Assembly: GCA_026985075.1 (NCBI GenBank)
Contig: JALSQX010000105.1
Span: 1 to 64,000 of the forward strand
Direction: 5' to 3'
DNA length: 64,000 nt
Origin: Blastocatellia bacterium
GTDB taxonomy: Bacteria > Acidobacteriota > Blastocatellia > HR10 > J050
In this document: in pieces, positions 17,953 through 25,428 of the stretch
How the letters are laid out: each line of letters starts with the position of its first letter
Numbering within the stretch: position 1 is the stretch's first letter
Notes under the pieces: model-generated
Told to the model about the DNA's origin: nothing
Database searches by the model: none
The model's input: the letters and a program-made list of their open reading frames with translations, nothing else
Translations under genes and position numbers: made by a program

Positions 17953-19128
17953 ATGATCGCTCGAACGATCTTCGAACCAGTGAACCTGAAGGAAGCCACT
18001 CAGCGGCACGTGGTGCGCGTATCGACGCTGGACGCGCTCGACACGCGCAGAGACGAATGGAATGCTCTCGTCGCACGCAGTCATACTCGTACCGTCTTTC
18101 AAACCTACGAGTGGCATGTCGGTTGGTGGAAGACACTGGGCTCAGAACGCCAGTCGCTCATCCTCCTCGCCGAGGAGGGAGGAGAATGGGTAGGTATCGC
18201 TCCGTTAATGCTGTCCGAACATCGGCTCTTGGGGCGCAAACGGAGAGTCATCGAGTTCATCGGCGCCGGTTCTTCCGATTATTGCGACTTCATCGTCGAT
18301 CGCGCTTCTCCCGAAGTGTTATCTCTCTTTGTGCGCTGGCTGAGCGAACACAATGGGGAGTGGGATATGCTTCGTCTATCCGACATTCCCAACACGACAC
18401 CCACGCTGTCTCTGCTCCCCCATCTGTTCCGCCCGTACGGGTATGCGATCGACGTTCATCAACTCTATGAGGCGCCGACTCGCCTCCTTGGAGATCCGGT
18501 CGCCGACGAGCGGTGTGTGAACAAGAAGAGTCTGCGGCGACATTACAACTATTTTCGTCGTCGCGGTCGGTTGGAGATCAAGCATTGTCGGACAGTAGAG
18601 GAGATCGACCAGTATTTGGATCTTTTCTTCCAGCAGCACATCGAGCGCCGCGCATTGACCGATGCCCCCAGTCTGTTTCTGGACGAGCGACAACGAGCTT
18701 TTTATCGAGCGTTGGTCGAGGAATTGGCACCAACGGGGTGGCTCCTCTTTTCCGTGGTGTTGTTCAATGACGTCCCGCTGGCTTTCCATTTCGGGTTCGA
18801 GTTTGGCGATCGCTTGATTTGGTATAAACCGACGTTCAACGTGAAGTATGCCAAGCACTCGCCCGGCGAAGTATTGATCAAATACTTGCTGGAGTATGCC
18901 ATCCAGCGTCAGATGGCCGAGTTCGATTTCACCATCGGCGAGGAACCGTTCAAATATCGTTTCGCCAATCACGTTCGCCATAATTATGCGATCCATGTGT
19001 TTGGTCGGCGATCGCTCTATTGGCATCATCGACTGTGGCGGGACGCGAAAGCGTTCGTCAAGCGATTCCCCCAGCTCGCCCGTTGGGGACGTCGAGTGAT
19101 TCGGCACTATGAGACCCTTCGATGGTGA
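17953..19128 (+). CDS. FemAB/CelD-like GNAT acyltransferase (paralogue 1)
   Basis: This 391-residue protein has the split-GNAT arrangement of the BcsL/CelD and FemAB-like families. Its N-terminal half has WNALVARSHTRTVFQTYEW, and its C-terminal half has AFHFGFEFGDRLIWYKPTFN and EFDFTIGEEPFKYRFA. Members transfer an acyl or aminoacyl group, and those in EPS clusters are thought to decorate the polymer or its precursors. It sits seven bases after the deacetylase gene and 120 bases before a paralogue with the same layout. An acetyl group removed by the deacetylase could be replaced by another acyl group here. That is inference; no substrate is known. Confidence 0.82.
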   Translation: MIARTIFEPVNLKEATQRHVVRVSTLDALDTRRDEWNALVARSHTRTVFQTYEWHVGWWKTLGSERQSLILLAEEGGEWVGIAPLMLSEHRLLGRKRRVIEFIGAGSSDYCDFIVDRASPEVLSLFVRWLSEHNGEWDMLRLSDIPNTTPTLSLLPHLFRPYGYAIDVHQLYEAPTRLLGDPVADERCVNKKSLRRHYNYFRRRGRLEIKHCRTVEEIDQYLDLFFQQHIERRALTDAPSLFLDERQRAFYRALVEELAPTGWLLFSVVLFNDVPLAFHFGFEFGDRLIWYKPTFNVKYAKHSPGEVLIKYLLEYAIQRQMAEFDFTIGEEPFKYRFANHVRHNYAIHVFGRRSLYWHHRLWRDAKAFVKRFPQLARWGRRVIRHYETLRW

Positions 19129-19248
19129 TGACTGAGGCGGAGAGTGAAGGGCACAAACTGAAACCCCCTGGCTGTTCCGCCCTTCGCTCTTCGTCCTCTT
19201 TCATGTGGCTTTGGGGAATAACCGGGGACATCCCACTCCATCGTCATC

Positions 19249-20418
19249 GTGGAAAAAAGAACCGGTGCTGCGCCTATGATAACTATTGAGACCATTCAAT
19301 CCCTGGAGAGATTTCGTGCCTTGAAAGAGGAGTGGAATGATCTGCTCGCTCGTTGTCCTCATCGGACGCCGTTCTTGACTCACGAATGGATGATGACGTG
19401 GTGGACGTATTTTGGCGCCGGGAAGACGTTGTCCATTCTCGCGCTGCGGGAAGCCGGGCGACTCGTCGCCATCGCCCCACTGATGACGTATTGGGGATGG
19501 TTCTACGACCGCTACCTGAAACTCCCCGCCCGGGTCGTGGAGACGATGGCCAATTATCATTCCAATCGGGTGGACTTCATCTATGCTGAGTATCGCGACG
19601 AGTATCTGATGGCCATTTGGGATCATCTCGCCGCAGACGGTGACTGGCATTTCTTGCGGCTCTATCCCGTGGATGCCCGCTCTCGGACGGTAGCCGGTCT
19701 TCGCCGAATGGCAGCCCGTCGAAAGGTGCCCATCGCCGTACTCAAGGATCAAGCATCGCCCTACTTAAAGATATCGAATGAGTGGGAGGAATTCACTCGT
19801 CGTCATCTCACCGCTGAGATACGACGCAAGGGGCGAAAGGCGATGCGGGCGCTGGCCGAGCATCGCCTCCTCGTTGATGTGGTGACTCAAGCGGCAGATA
19901 TCGATGAACTCATGGAAACGGTTTTTCGAGTTGCTGAGAAGAGTTGGGCCGCGAAACGAGGGACGGCCATCTCGTCGACGCCGCAACTCCGGGGGTTCTA
20001 CAGAGATCTGGCTCGACTGGCCAACGCGCGCGGATGGCTCCACCTCTGGTTGCTGAGGCAGAATGGAACGACGTTGGCCTACGAGTACAATCTCCGATTC
20101 GGAGAGACCATCTACAACCTCAAACTCGGATTCGATGCCACCTTCTCTCGGTTGAGCCCCGGGCATACGTTGAAGTATCTGGCGCTGTCCGAAATCGTGC
20201 GAAACGAACCGCATGTGAAAGAGTACGATTTTTTGGGCGACGTCGAACCCTACAAACTCGGATGGACGCGCGCTGTCCGCCCTCATGTGAAGATGTACCT
20301 CTATCACCCCCGCCATCTTTATGCTCGATGGCTGCACCTCTTGCAAACGCGATTGGTTGAACCGGCCAAAGCCCGCTGGTGGCATAAATCGCCATCTCCA
20401 TCTCCGCTTCCTTCGTGA
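19249..20418 (+). CDS. FemAB/CelD-like GNAT acyltransferase (paralogue 2)
   Basis: This 389-residue protein starts at a GTG at 19249 or at the ATG at 19276; neither has a strong ribosome binding site. Its landmarks match the preceding gene: KEEWNDLLARCPHRTPFLTH, LVAIAPLMTYWG, LAYEYNLRFGETIYNLKLGF, SPGHTLKYLALSEI and EYDFLGDVEPYKLGW. It is therefore an old tandem duplicate of the acyltransferase family and the last gene of the polysaccharide cluster. The two copies have diverged strongly, so they may act on different positions. The C-terminus is basic (KARWWHKSPSPSPLPS). Confidence 0.82.
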   Translation: MEKRTGAAPMITIETIQSLERFRALKEEWNDLLARCPHRTPFLTHEWMMTWWTYFGAGKTLSILALREAGRLVAIAPLMTYWGWFYDRYLKLPARVVETMANYHSNRVDFIYAEYRDEYLMAIWDHLAADGDWHFLRLYPVDARSRTVAGLRRMAARRKVPIAVLKDQASPYLKISNEWEEFTRRHLTAEIRRKGRKAMRALAEHRLLVDVVTQAADIDELMETVFRVAEKSWAAKRGTAISSTPQLRGFYRDLARLANARGWLHLWLLRQNGTTLAYEYNLRFGETIYNLKLGFDATFSRLSPGHTLKYLALSEIVRNEPHVKEYDFLGDVEPYKLGWTRAVRPHVKMYLYHPRHLYARWLHLLQTRLVEPAKARWWHKSPSPSPLPS

Positions 20419-20504
20419 GGCGACGAATTCCCCTAGCCCCCGTTATTGGCAGACGCCCCCCGATTCGTCCATCCCTCTGACATGACGGCCTTCCGAGACT
20501 CGGC

Positions 20505-20532
20505 CTGATAGGTCCGTTTCTCCCCCTATCAG
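20505..20532 (+). terminator. Inverted repeat downstream of EPS cluster, possible terminator
   Basis: Arms of 8 bases pair perfectly (CTGATAGG and CCTATCAG) around a 12-base loop, 87 bases after the last EPS gene. There is no long T-run, so Rho-independent action is uncertain. Confidence 0.4.
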
Positions 20533-20669
20533 TTGGCCCTCCCGGCCCTCATCAACGGCCGTTCGGGCGGGAGTCTGTTCAATGGGATGCCTCTCGGCCG
20601 GAATCCTCGGCTGCTGGCCGATGTCGTTCGCCAGCGTCGGTTCCTTCTACCACGAGAGTCAAAATCACC

Positions 20670-20698
20670 TTACCGTCATTCCCAGGGTGTGCTATACT
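20670..20698 (+). promoter_or_regulatory. Candidate sigma-70 promoter for fbp
   Basis: TTACCG at 20670-20675 and TATACT at 20693-20698 are separated by 17 bases. The expected transcript start is near 20705, giving a 5' leader of about 165 bases before the ATG at 20871. Confidence 0.55.
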
Positions 20699-20870
20699 AC
20701 ATTTGCTTTGATTGATAAAACCGGCTGAGCGAGACGTGTCTGAATGAGGAACGCTCCATGTGTGTTCATGGATGACAGGAGAATCGTCGTGGAGTCTCCT
20801 CTCGTCACGTCCGGATGAGGAGGCACTGTTGGCGTGATCAACCAAAAATCTCAGTAAGGAGGGTAAGAGC

Positions 20871-22007
20871 ATGAAAGTCACACTTTCGGTCATCAAGGCG
20901 GACGTTGGATCGATCGGAGGACATACACGACCGTCGAATAAGATGCTCCATACGATCGGTGAAATGGTGCAATCGGCGTGTTCTGCAGAGAAAGGACTTT
21001 TGCTCGACGGGATGGTGACCTATACCGGTGATGATATTGCGCTCATCATGAGCCACCAGCATGGGGTGGGGGCCGAACCGGTTCACAAGTTCGCCTGGGA
21101 TTGTTTCTTGGCGGCGACGGAGATCGCCAAACAGCAAGGGTTGTATGGTGCTGGGCAGGATCTCCTGGTCGATGCCCCCTCGGGAAACATCCGCGGGGCG
21201 GGCCCGGCAGTGGCAGAGATCGAATTCGAACGCGATCCCCGTAGTTCCTATCGCCCGGCGGAAGCCTTCCTCGTCTTTGCCGCCGATAAGTGCAGCCCGG
21301 GAGCATACAATTATCCCTTGTACAATATCTTCTGCAATCCAATGCATAACGGTGGCCTTCTGCTCAATCCCAAGATGCATCAGGGATTCACCTTCACCAT
21401 CATCGACATGGATTACAAGGACAAGGATCGCATTATCAAACTCGATGTCCCGGAGCGCGCCTGGGATGTCGCGGCGCTATTGCAAAATCCAGATCGGTTC
21501 GCCGTGGAGGCCGTTCATTCGCGCTATAAACCCGAAGAACAGATCGTCTCGGTATCGGCCACGCGCCTTCACAATATTGCCGGGAAATATACGGGTAAAG
21601 ATGATCCCGTGGCCATCGTTCGCACGCAGGGGATCTTCCCGGCACCGGAAGAGGTGGTCGAACCCTTCCTGTTGGGACATTTCGTCGCCGGCGATGCGCG
21701 AGGATCGCATGTGATGCCCATCATGCCGGTAGCCATTAATACGCCGGTGGCCGGAGCGTTTTGTCTGCCGCTCGTATCGTGTCTGGCCTTTTCCATGAAT
21801 CCCGATGGACGGTTCACTGAAGAATATGTGGATATCTTCGGCAATGCCGTGTGGGATCAGACCCGTCTCAAAGTTCAACAGAAAGCCGACGAGTGGCGGC
21901 GCCAAGGGTTCATCGGATCGACCATGGCTTCGCACACTGAACTGGCCTATACCGGCATCGTCGATACCCTCAAAGCATTGGATGAGGAGTTCTTCATCCG
22001 AGAATGA
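20871..22007 (+). CDS. fbp: Bifunctional fructose-1,6-bisphosphate aldolase/phosphatase (archaeal type)
   Basis: This 378-residue protein starts MKVTLSVIKADVGSIGGHTR after AAGGAGGG. It is the class V, archaeal-type FBP aldolase/phosphatase, which condenses DHAP and GAP and then dephosphorylates the product to fructose 6-phosphate, making gluconeogenesis one-way. Visible family residues are Asp11, His18, Asp54-Asp55 and Gln96 for metal binding. The segment KYTGKDDP at 239-246 appears to supply the Tyr240/Lys243 Schiff-base pair by analogy with Sulfolobus Tyr229/Lys232. RTQGIFPAPEEV follows. Its length matches the family. Outside archaea the enzyme is mostly found in deep-branching or thermophilic bacteria. 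The gene has its own promoter and is not part of a sugar operon. Confidence 0.93.
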   Translation: MKVTLSVIKADVGSIGGHTRPSNKMLHTIGEMVQSACSAEKGLLLDGMVTYTGDDIALIMSHQHGVGAEPVHKFAWDCFLAATEIAKQQGLYGAGQDLLVDAPSGNIRGAGPAVAEIEFERDPRSSYRPAEAFLVFAADKCSPGAYNYPLYNIFCNPMHNGGLLLNPKMHQGFTFTIIDMDYKDKDRIIKLDVPERAWDVAALLQNPDRFAVEAVHSRYKPEEQIVSVSATRLHNIAGKYTGKDDPVAIVRTQGIFPAPEEVVEPFLLGHFVAGDARGSHVMPIMPVAINTPVAGAFCLPLVSCLAFSMNPDGRFTEEYVDIFGNAVWDQTRLKVQQKADEWRRQGFIGSTMASHTELAYTGIVDTLKALDEEFFIRE

Positions 22008-22154
22008 ACGGTGGGGCTCCTTCCCTCTGGCATCCTTGGCCATGGATGTGATTGCATACGATGAGCTTCTGAGGAACAGAAGTGGGGAAGAGAGGATGAC
22101 TTCTCCCCTCGTCCGTCGAGGCCTGCTGGCCTGTGAGAGAAAGAGGAGCCGTTG

Positions 22155-23429
22155 ATGCATACGACAGCTGGTTCCACAACTTTCGGGCGAACGTTCGTCG
22201 GTGGTCTTCTCGTCGTCGTGCTGACGACCGGTGGAGGATGGGGGCAAAGTCCTTCGGCGGTTCTCATCCGTGCTGTTATGGGTGGAGATCGCCGGATGGT
22301 GGAGACATTATTGGAGCAAGGGATCGACGTGGATGCTGCCGATGAGATGGGGATGACGGCCCTCATGTACGCGGCCGATGGCGGTCGCGCCGATCTCGTC
22401 AAATTGTTGTTGGAATGGGGCGCTCAAGTGAACGCTGTCGACCGAGCCGGATGGAGCGCCTTGATGATGGCGGCCCAGCATAGACATGCGGACGTCGTCT
22501 CGCTGTTATTGAATCATGGGGCCGATGTCAATATGAGGAATAAAGTGGGGACGACGGCCTTGATGTGGGCGGCTACCCGTGGCCACGTCCACGTGGTGCG
22601 CACTTTGTTGGCCGCTGGAGCGGATCCTGATGTTCGCGATGTCACCGGCTACTCGGCCTTGACGTTGGCCAGAATAAAAGGACATGGCCGCGTCGCCCGC
22701 CTTCTGGAAGAGGCCGGCGCTCAAGATTCCAGGCTCCTGGACGCGGAGTTGATGGACGCGCAGGAAGAGCAACTGCGGGAAGCGGCGCTCGATGGGGACG
22801 TTGACGCCGTCGGTCGGCTGCTGAAGGCGGGCGTGAATCCCGACGCCAGGGATCCTGAGGGAAAGACGGCGTTGATGTATGCGGCTACCAGCGGCGAGGC
22901 GACGATCATCAGGCTCTTACTGGACGCTGGAGCAGACGTCAATGCTCATGATGCCCATGGGTCCACAGCATTGATGGAAGCGGTATCCAAGGGGAACGCT
23001 GAGGCCGTTCGGATTTTGCTCGCCGCCGGCGCCGATGTTCGGGTGAAAGATCAGCGAGGCCAGACGGCCCTGGATCGGGCCCGATGGCTTGGTCGGACGA
23101 AGATACTCAACGTGTTGCGCGCAGCGGAGGAGGGGGATCGCAAAGATGAGCGTCGCCCCCGCTTCCACCCTCGAATCCTCTCTCTGCCTCGACCGGAACT
23201 GACCGAAGAGGCGCGGCAATACCAGGTGACGGGGGAAGTCATCCTCACAGCCGTTTTTGGCGCCGACGGGGTCGTTCGGGATATTCGGGTCATCCGAGGC
23301 TTGGGATATGGATTAGATGAGAGAGCTATCGAAGCGGTCAAGAAGATTCGATTCATTCCTGCCGAGGATCCTCCCGGTCACCCCATTGATTACTCGATGA
23401 CGATTCACGTTCAGTTCCGGTTTCACTAG
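22155..23429 (+). CDS. Exported ankyrin-repeat protein with C-terminal TonB domain
   Basis: The start at 22155 follows AAGAGGAG; a TTG one codon earlier is less likely. The 424-residue product has a signal peptide (hydrophobic GGLLVVVLTTGGGW before GQSPS) and about seven ankyrin repeats (residues 35-320) carrying the G-TALMYAA, GADVNAHD and LLLDAGADVN hallmarks. It ends in a TonB_C-like domain (about 345-424) with TGEVILTAVFGADGVVRDI and LDERAIEAVKKIRFIPA. Ankyrin repeats bind proteins, and TonB_C normally contacts outer-membrane transporters or acts as a periplasmic binding domain. With only a signal peptide as a membrane segment, it is probably a periplasmic scaffold rather than an energy-transducing TonB. 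The partner is unknown. Confidence 0.85.
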   Translation: MHTTAGSTTFGRTFVGGLLVVVLTTGGGWGQSPSAVLIRAVMGGDRRMVETLLEQGIDVDAADEMGMTALMYAADGGRADLVKLLLEWGAQVNAVDRAGWSALMMAAQHRHADVVSLLLNHGADVNMRNKVGTTALMWAATRGHVHVVRTLLAAGADPDVRDVTGYSALTLARIKGHGRVARLLEEAGAQDSRLLDAELMDAQEEQLREAALDGDVDAVGRLLKAGVNPDARDPEGKTALMYAATSGEATIIRLLLDAGADVNAHDAHGSTALMEAVSKGNAEAVRILLAAGADVRVKDQRGQTALDRARWLGRTKILNVLRAAEEGDRKDERRPRFHPRILSLPRPELTEEARQYQVTGEVILTAVFGADGVVRDIRVIRGLGYGLDERAIEAVKKIRFIPAEDPPGHPIDYSMTIHVQFRFH

Positions 23430-23873
23430 GGGTTGATCCCCATCGTTCCGTAAGGCCGAAGCGGAGGAGCCCGACAGCTTTCTCAACCCAGAGGAATCTC
23501 GCGCGCGAGAGGGCCATCACGTCCAGGGCAATCGAGGCGACGCCCTCTCCCCACCCGCTCGCCTGGCCTTTCGGACTAGACATGGATCACCCTCGTCACG
23601 ATTCCTCTCCAATCAATGGCATCCCTCGGGTCTTCGTTCACCTCTTGCCTCGATGCGGTTTCTCCCAGGTTGATGCAAGATCGGAGACGGATTCCTCTAT
23701 TCGCGCTGGTTCCTCGTTCGAGCCGAAGGAGTTGCATGTGCTGACGGTTCAGTGTCGACGGAGCCATCAAGAACCGGGAGAAGCACGCGCGCTCTGATGG
23801 CCGTTCCCTTTATTGATCTCTCATTGTGAAGTGAGCGAATGGGCAATCGGGCTTCCCAACCGCTCATATATGA

Positions 23874-23917
23874 GGGCGGGAGCTCCCCGAGGGGCTTCCG
23901 CACAGGGGCTCCCGCCC
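23874..23917 (+). ncRNA. Strong GC-rich hairpin, candidate structured RNA element
   Basis: GGGCGGGAGCTCC at 23874-23886 pairs with GGGGCTCCCGCCC at 23905-23917 over 13 consecutive positions with one G-U wobble, closing an 18-base loop. It has no T-run and lies about 445 bases after the nearest upstream gene, so a simple terminator role is not obvious. Confidence 0.4.
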
Positions 23918-24108
23918 GGCCTCGGCGCAGGTGGGTGCTCTCGACCCGGGCCAGGCTGGGATAGGATGCGTTCCCTTCACTGGGCAAAGCTCAATAGAAG
24001 GACCACGGCGGGAGAGGCCCGGTTCCTGGGGACGTGTCTTCAGGCTCTCCCATGGTATTCCTCCGAAGTGTCTAAGCCCGGCTGACGCAAGGTGCGGACG
24101 TTTTGCAT

Positions 24109-24137
24109 TTGCCTCTCATGGCGCGAGTGACTATAAT
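24109..24137 (+). promoter_or_regulatory. Consensus sigma-70 promoter upstream of alcohol dehydrogenase
   Basis: TTGCCT at 24109-24114 and a perfect TATAAT at 24132-24137 are spaced by 17 bases. Transcription would start near 24144, ahead of the short ORF at 24169 and the dehydrogenase gene at 24292. Confidence 0.7.
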
Positions 24138-24168
24138 CCTCGCCTTCTGGACGAAGGAGCGCAAGGAT

Positions 24169-24240
24169 ATGGTAAAACTCTCGGAGGCGACCTCGGGCCA
24201 ACGGCGGTGCAGAGAGAGACGGGCGGAGGCGATCTCTTGA
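24169..24240 (+). CDS. Putative 23-residue leader peptide
   Basis: An ATG with GAAGGAG nine bases upstream opens a 23-codon frame (MVKLSEATSGQRRC then a basic tail ending EAIS). It lies between the consensus promoter and the dehydrogenase gene, the place expected of a regulatory leader peptide. It shows no run of one amino acid and no clear attenuator, so a true role is doubtful. The good ribosome binding site is the only support. Confidence 0.3.
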   Translation: MVKLSEATSGQRRCRERRAEAIS

Positions 24241-24291
24241 TCCTGTCGCATCGAACCTGAGCCCCTCCTCGTATAGGATGCTAACGACGGA

Positions 24292-25338
24292 ATGATGATG
24301 TTAGCGGCGGTTCTTTACGGCAAGGAAGATGTTCGCGTGGAGCACAGGCCCAGACCTCTTATTGGCGACGGTGAGGTCTTGGTGCGTATTGAGACAGCGC
24401 TGACCTGTGGAACCGATGTGAAAGTCTATCGTCGGGGGTATCATGCGCGCATGATACAGATTCCATCGGCGTTCGGTCACGAGTTCGCCGGTCGCATTGC
24501 GGCCATTGGTCCCGGGGTGGAGGGGTTTCAGGTGGGCATGCGGGTCGTGGCGGCAAATTCCGCTCCCTGTGGTCGATGCTTTTATTGTCGTCGAGGAGCT
24601 TTCACCGTCTGCGATGATTTGCTCTTCCTCAATGGCGCCTACGCTGAGTATATCAAAATCCCCGCCCGCATCGTGAAGCAGAACCTGCTGCCCATTCCCG
24701 ATCACGTGTCATTTGTTGAGGCGGCGATGGTCGAACCGCTGGCGTGCGTCTTGCGCGGAGTCGATGAGAGTCAGATTGCCGAAGGCGAGAGTGTCGCCTT
24801 GCTCGGGTTAGGGCCCATCGGCCTGTTGTTTTTACGACTGCTGAAATTGCGAGGAGCCCGCGTGCTCGCTTTTGGTCGCCGTGCAACCCGCCTTCGCGTT
24901 GCGGAGCAACTGGGAGCCGACGCCATCTTCAACGTCGACGTCGTCGGCGATATCCCGGCGCGGGTGAGATCGTTGACCGAGGGGCGCGGCGCTGACACGG
25001 TGATCGAGTGCGTGGGGCATCCATCGGCTTGGGAGTTGGCGATCGGCTGCGTGCGACGAGGCGGCATGGCGATTCTGTTCGGTGGATGTGCGACGGGAGC
25101 ACATGTCCATCTCGATGCTGGGCGACTGCATTATGATGAGTTGACTATCAAGTCACCGTTCCATCATACACCGCATCATGTTCGAGAAGCGCTCCGGCTC
25201 ATTTCCCACCGCGTCATTGAGGTGTCACCGTGGATTTCTCACACGGCTTCGCTGGTCGAACTTCCTCAGATCTTGGCCCATTTGACTCGGCCGAACGGCA
25301 TGTTGAAAGTGGCTATTCATCCTTCGGAGAGCGATTGA
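24292..25338 (+). CDS. Zinc-dependent medium-chain alcohol dehydrogenase
   Basis: This 348-residue MDR-family enzyme carries the catalytic-zinc motifs TCGTDV and FGHEFAGRI. A structural-zinc lobe has four cysteines in the order CGRCFYCRRGAFTVC. The NAD(P) site is GLGPIG, near residue 170. The family oxidises alcohols or polyols such as sorbitol, threonine or galactitol, and the substrate cannot be told from sequence. Three Met codons open the gene (24292, 24295, 24298) without a strong ribosome binding site. It stands alone with its own promoter and ends at a hairpin shared with the convergent M16 protease gene. Confidence 0.88.
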   Translation: MMMLAAVLYGKEDVRVEHRPRPLIGDGEVLVRIETALTCGTDVKVYRRGYHARMIQIPSAFGHEFAGRIAAIGPGVEGFQVGMRVVAANSAPCGRCFYCRRGAFTVCDDLLFLNGAYAEYIKIPARIVKQNLLPIPDHVSFVEAAMVEPLACVLRGVDESQIAEGESVALLGLGPIGLLFLRLLKLRGARVLAFGRRATRLRVAEQLGADAIFNVDVVGDIPARVRSLTEGRGADTVIECVGHPSAWELAIGCVRRGGMAILFGGCATGAHVHLDAGRLHYDELTIKSPFHHTPHHVREALRLISHRVIEVSPWISHTASLVELPQILAHLTRPNGMLKVAIHPSESD

Positions 25339-25387
25339 TGGATTTTCGCTCCCTTTTTGGCTGCCTCATCGCATGGAGATGGGAGAA

Positions 25388-25424
25388 CGTCGATGAGGAG
25401 AGCCCGAAGGTCTCCTCATCGACG
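25388..25424. terminator. Perfect inverted repeat between convergent genes (bidirectional terminator)
   Basis: The 14-base arms CGTCGATGAGGAGA (25388-25401) and TCTCCTCATCGACG (25411-25424) are perfect complements around a nine-base loop. The repeat lies between the stop of the dehydrogenase gene and the stop of the M16 protease gene, so it could end both transcripts. T-runs are absent on both sides. Confidence 0.6.
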
Positions 25425-25428
25425 CTGA

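Larger units (their letters stand above)
20419..20870 (+). other. Intergenic region before the fructose-bisphosphate aldolase/phosphatase gene
   Basis: These 452 bases contain no convincing gene. They hold an inverted repeat (CTGATAGG at 20505-20512 with CCTATCAG at 20525-20532) that could end the polysaccharide transcript, a sigma-70-type promoter at 20670-20698 and a leader of about 165 bases. In the leader, AGGAGA/TCTCCT arms near 20776-20802 could form a small hairpin. Confidence 0.6.
23430..24291 (+). other. Large noncoding region with hairpin, promoter and short ORF
   Basis: This stretch of 862 bases has no gene with a recognisable product; its short open frames overlap on both strands and look like chance. 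Visible items are a perfect 14-base palindrome (23497-23510, TCTCGCGCGCGAGA), a 12-base palindrome (23863-23874), a GC-rich hairpin (23874-23917), a second stem (GGGAGAG near 24020 with CTCTCCC near 24050), a consensus promoter (24109-24137) and a 23-codon ORF (24169-24240). It could encode a structured RNA. I did not find the sequence signatures of RNase P RNA, tmRNA or SRP RNA. Confidence 0.6.

Noticed and set aside
23874-24100. RNase P RNA, tmRNA or SRP RNA in the GC-rich noncoding region
   Set aside because: I looked for the conserved cores of these RNAs (GAAAGTCC, the tmRNA 3' TTCRANYCC-CCA end, GGTCAGG-GGAAG-AGCA) and did not find them.
23582-24260. Four overlapping small frames in the 0.86-kb gap as possible genes or a pseudogene
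   Set aside because: They occur on both strands, have no ribosome binding sites and show no domain remnants.
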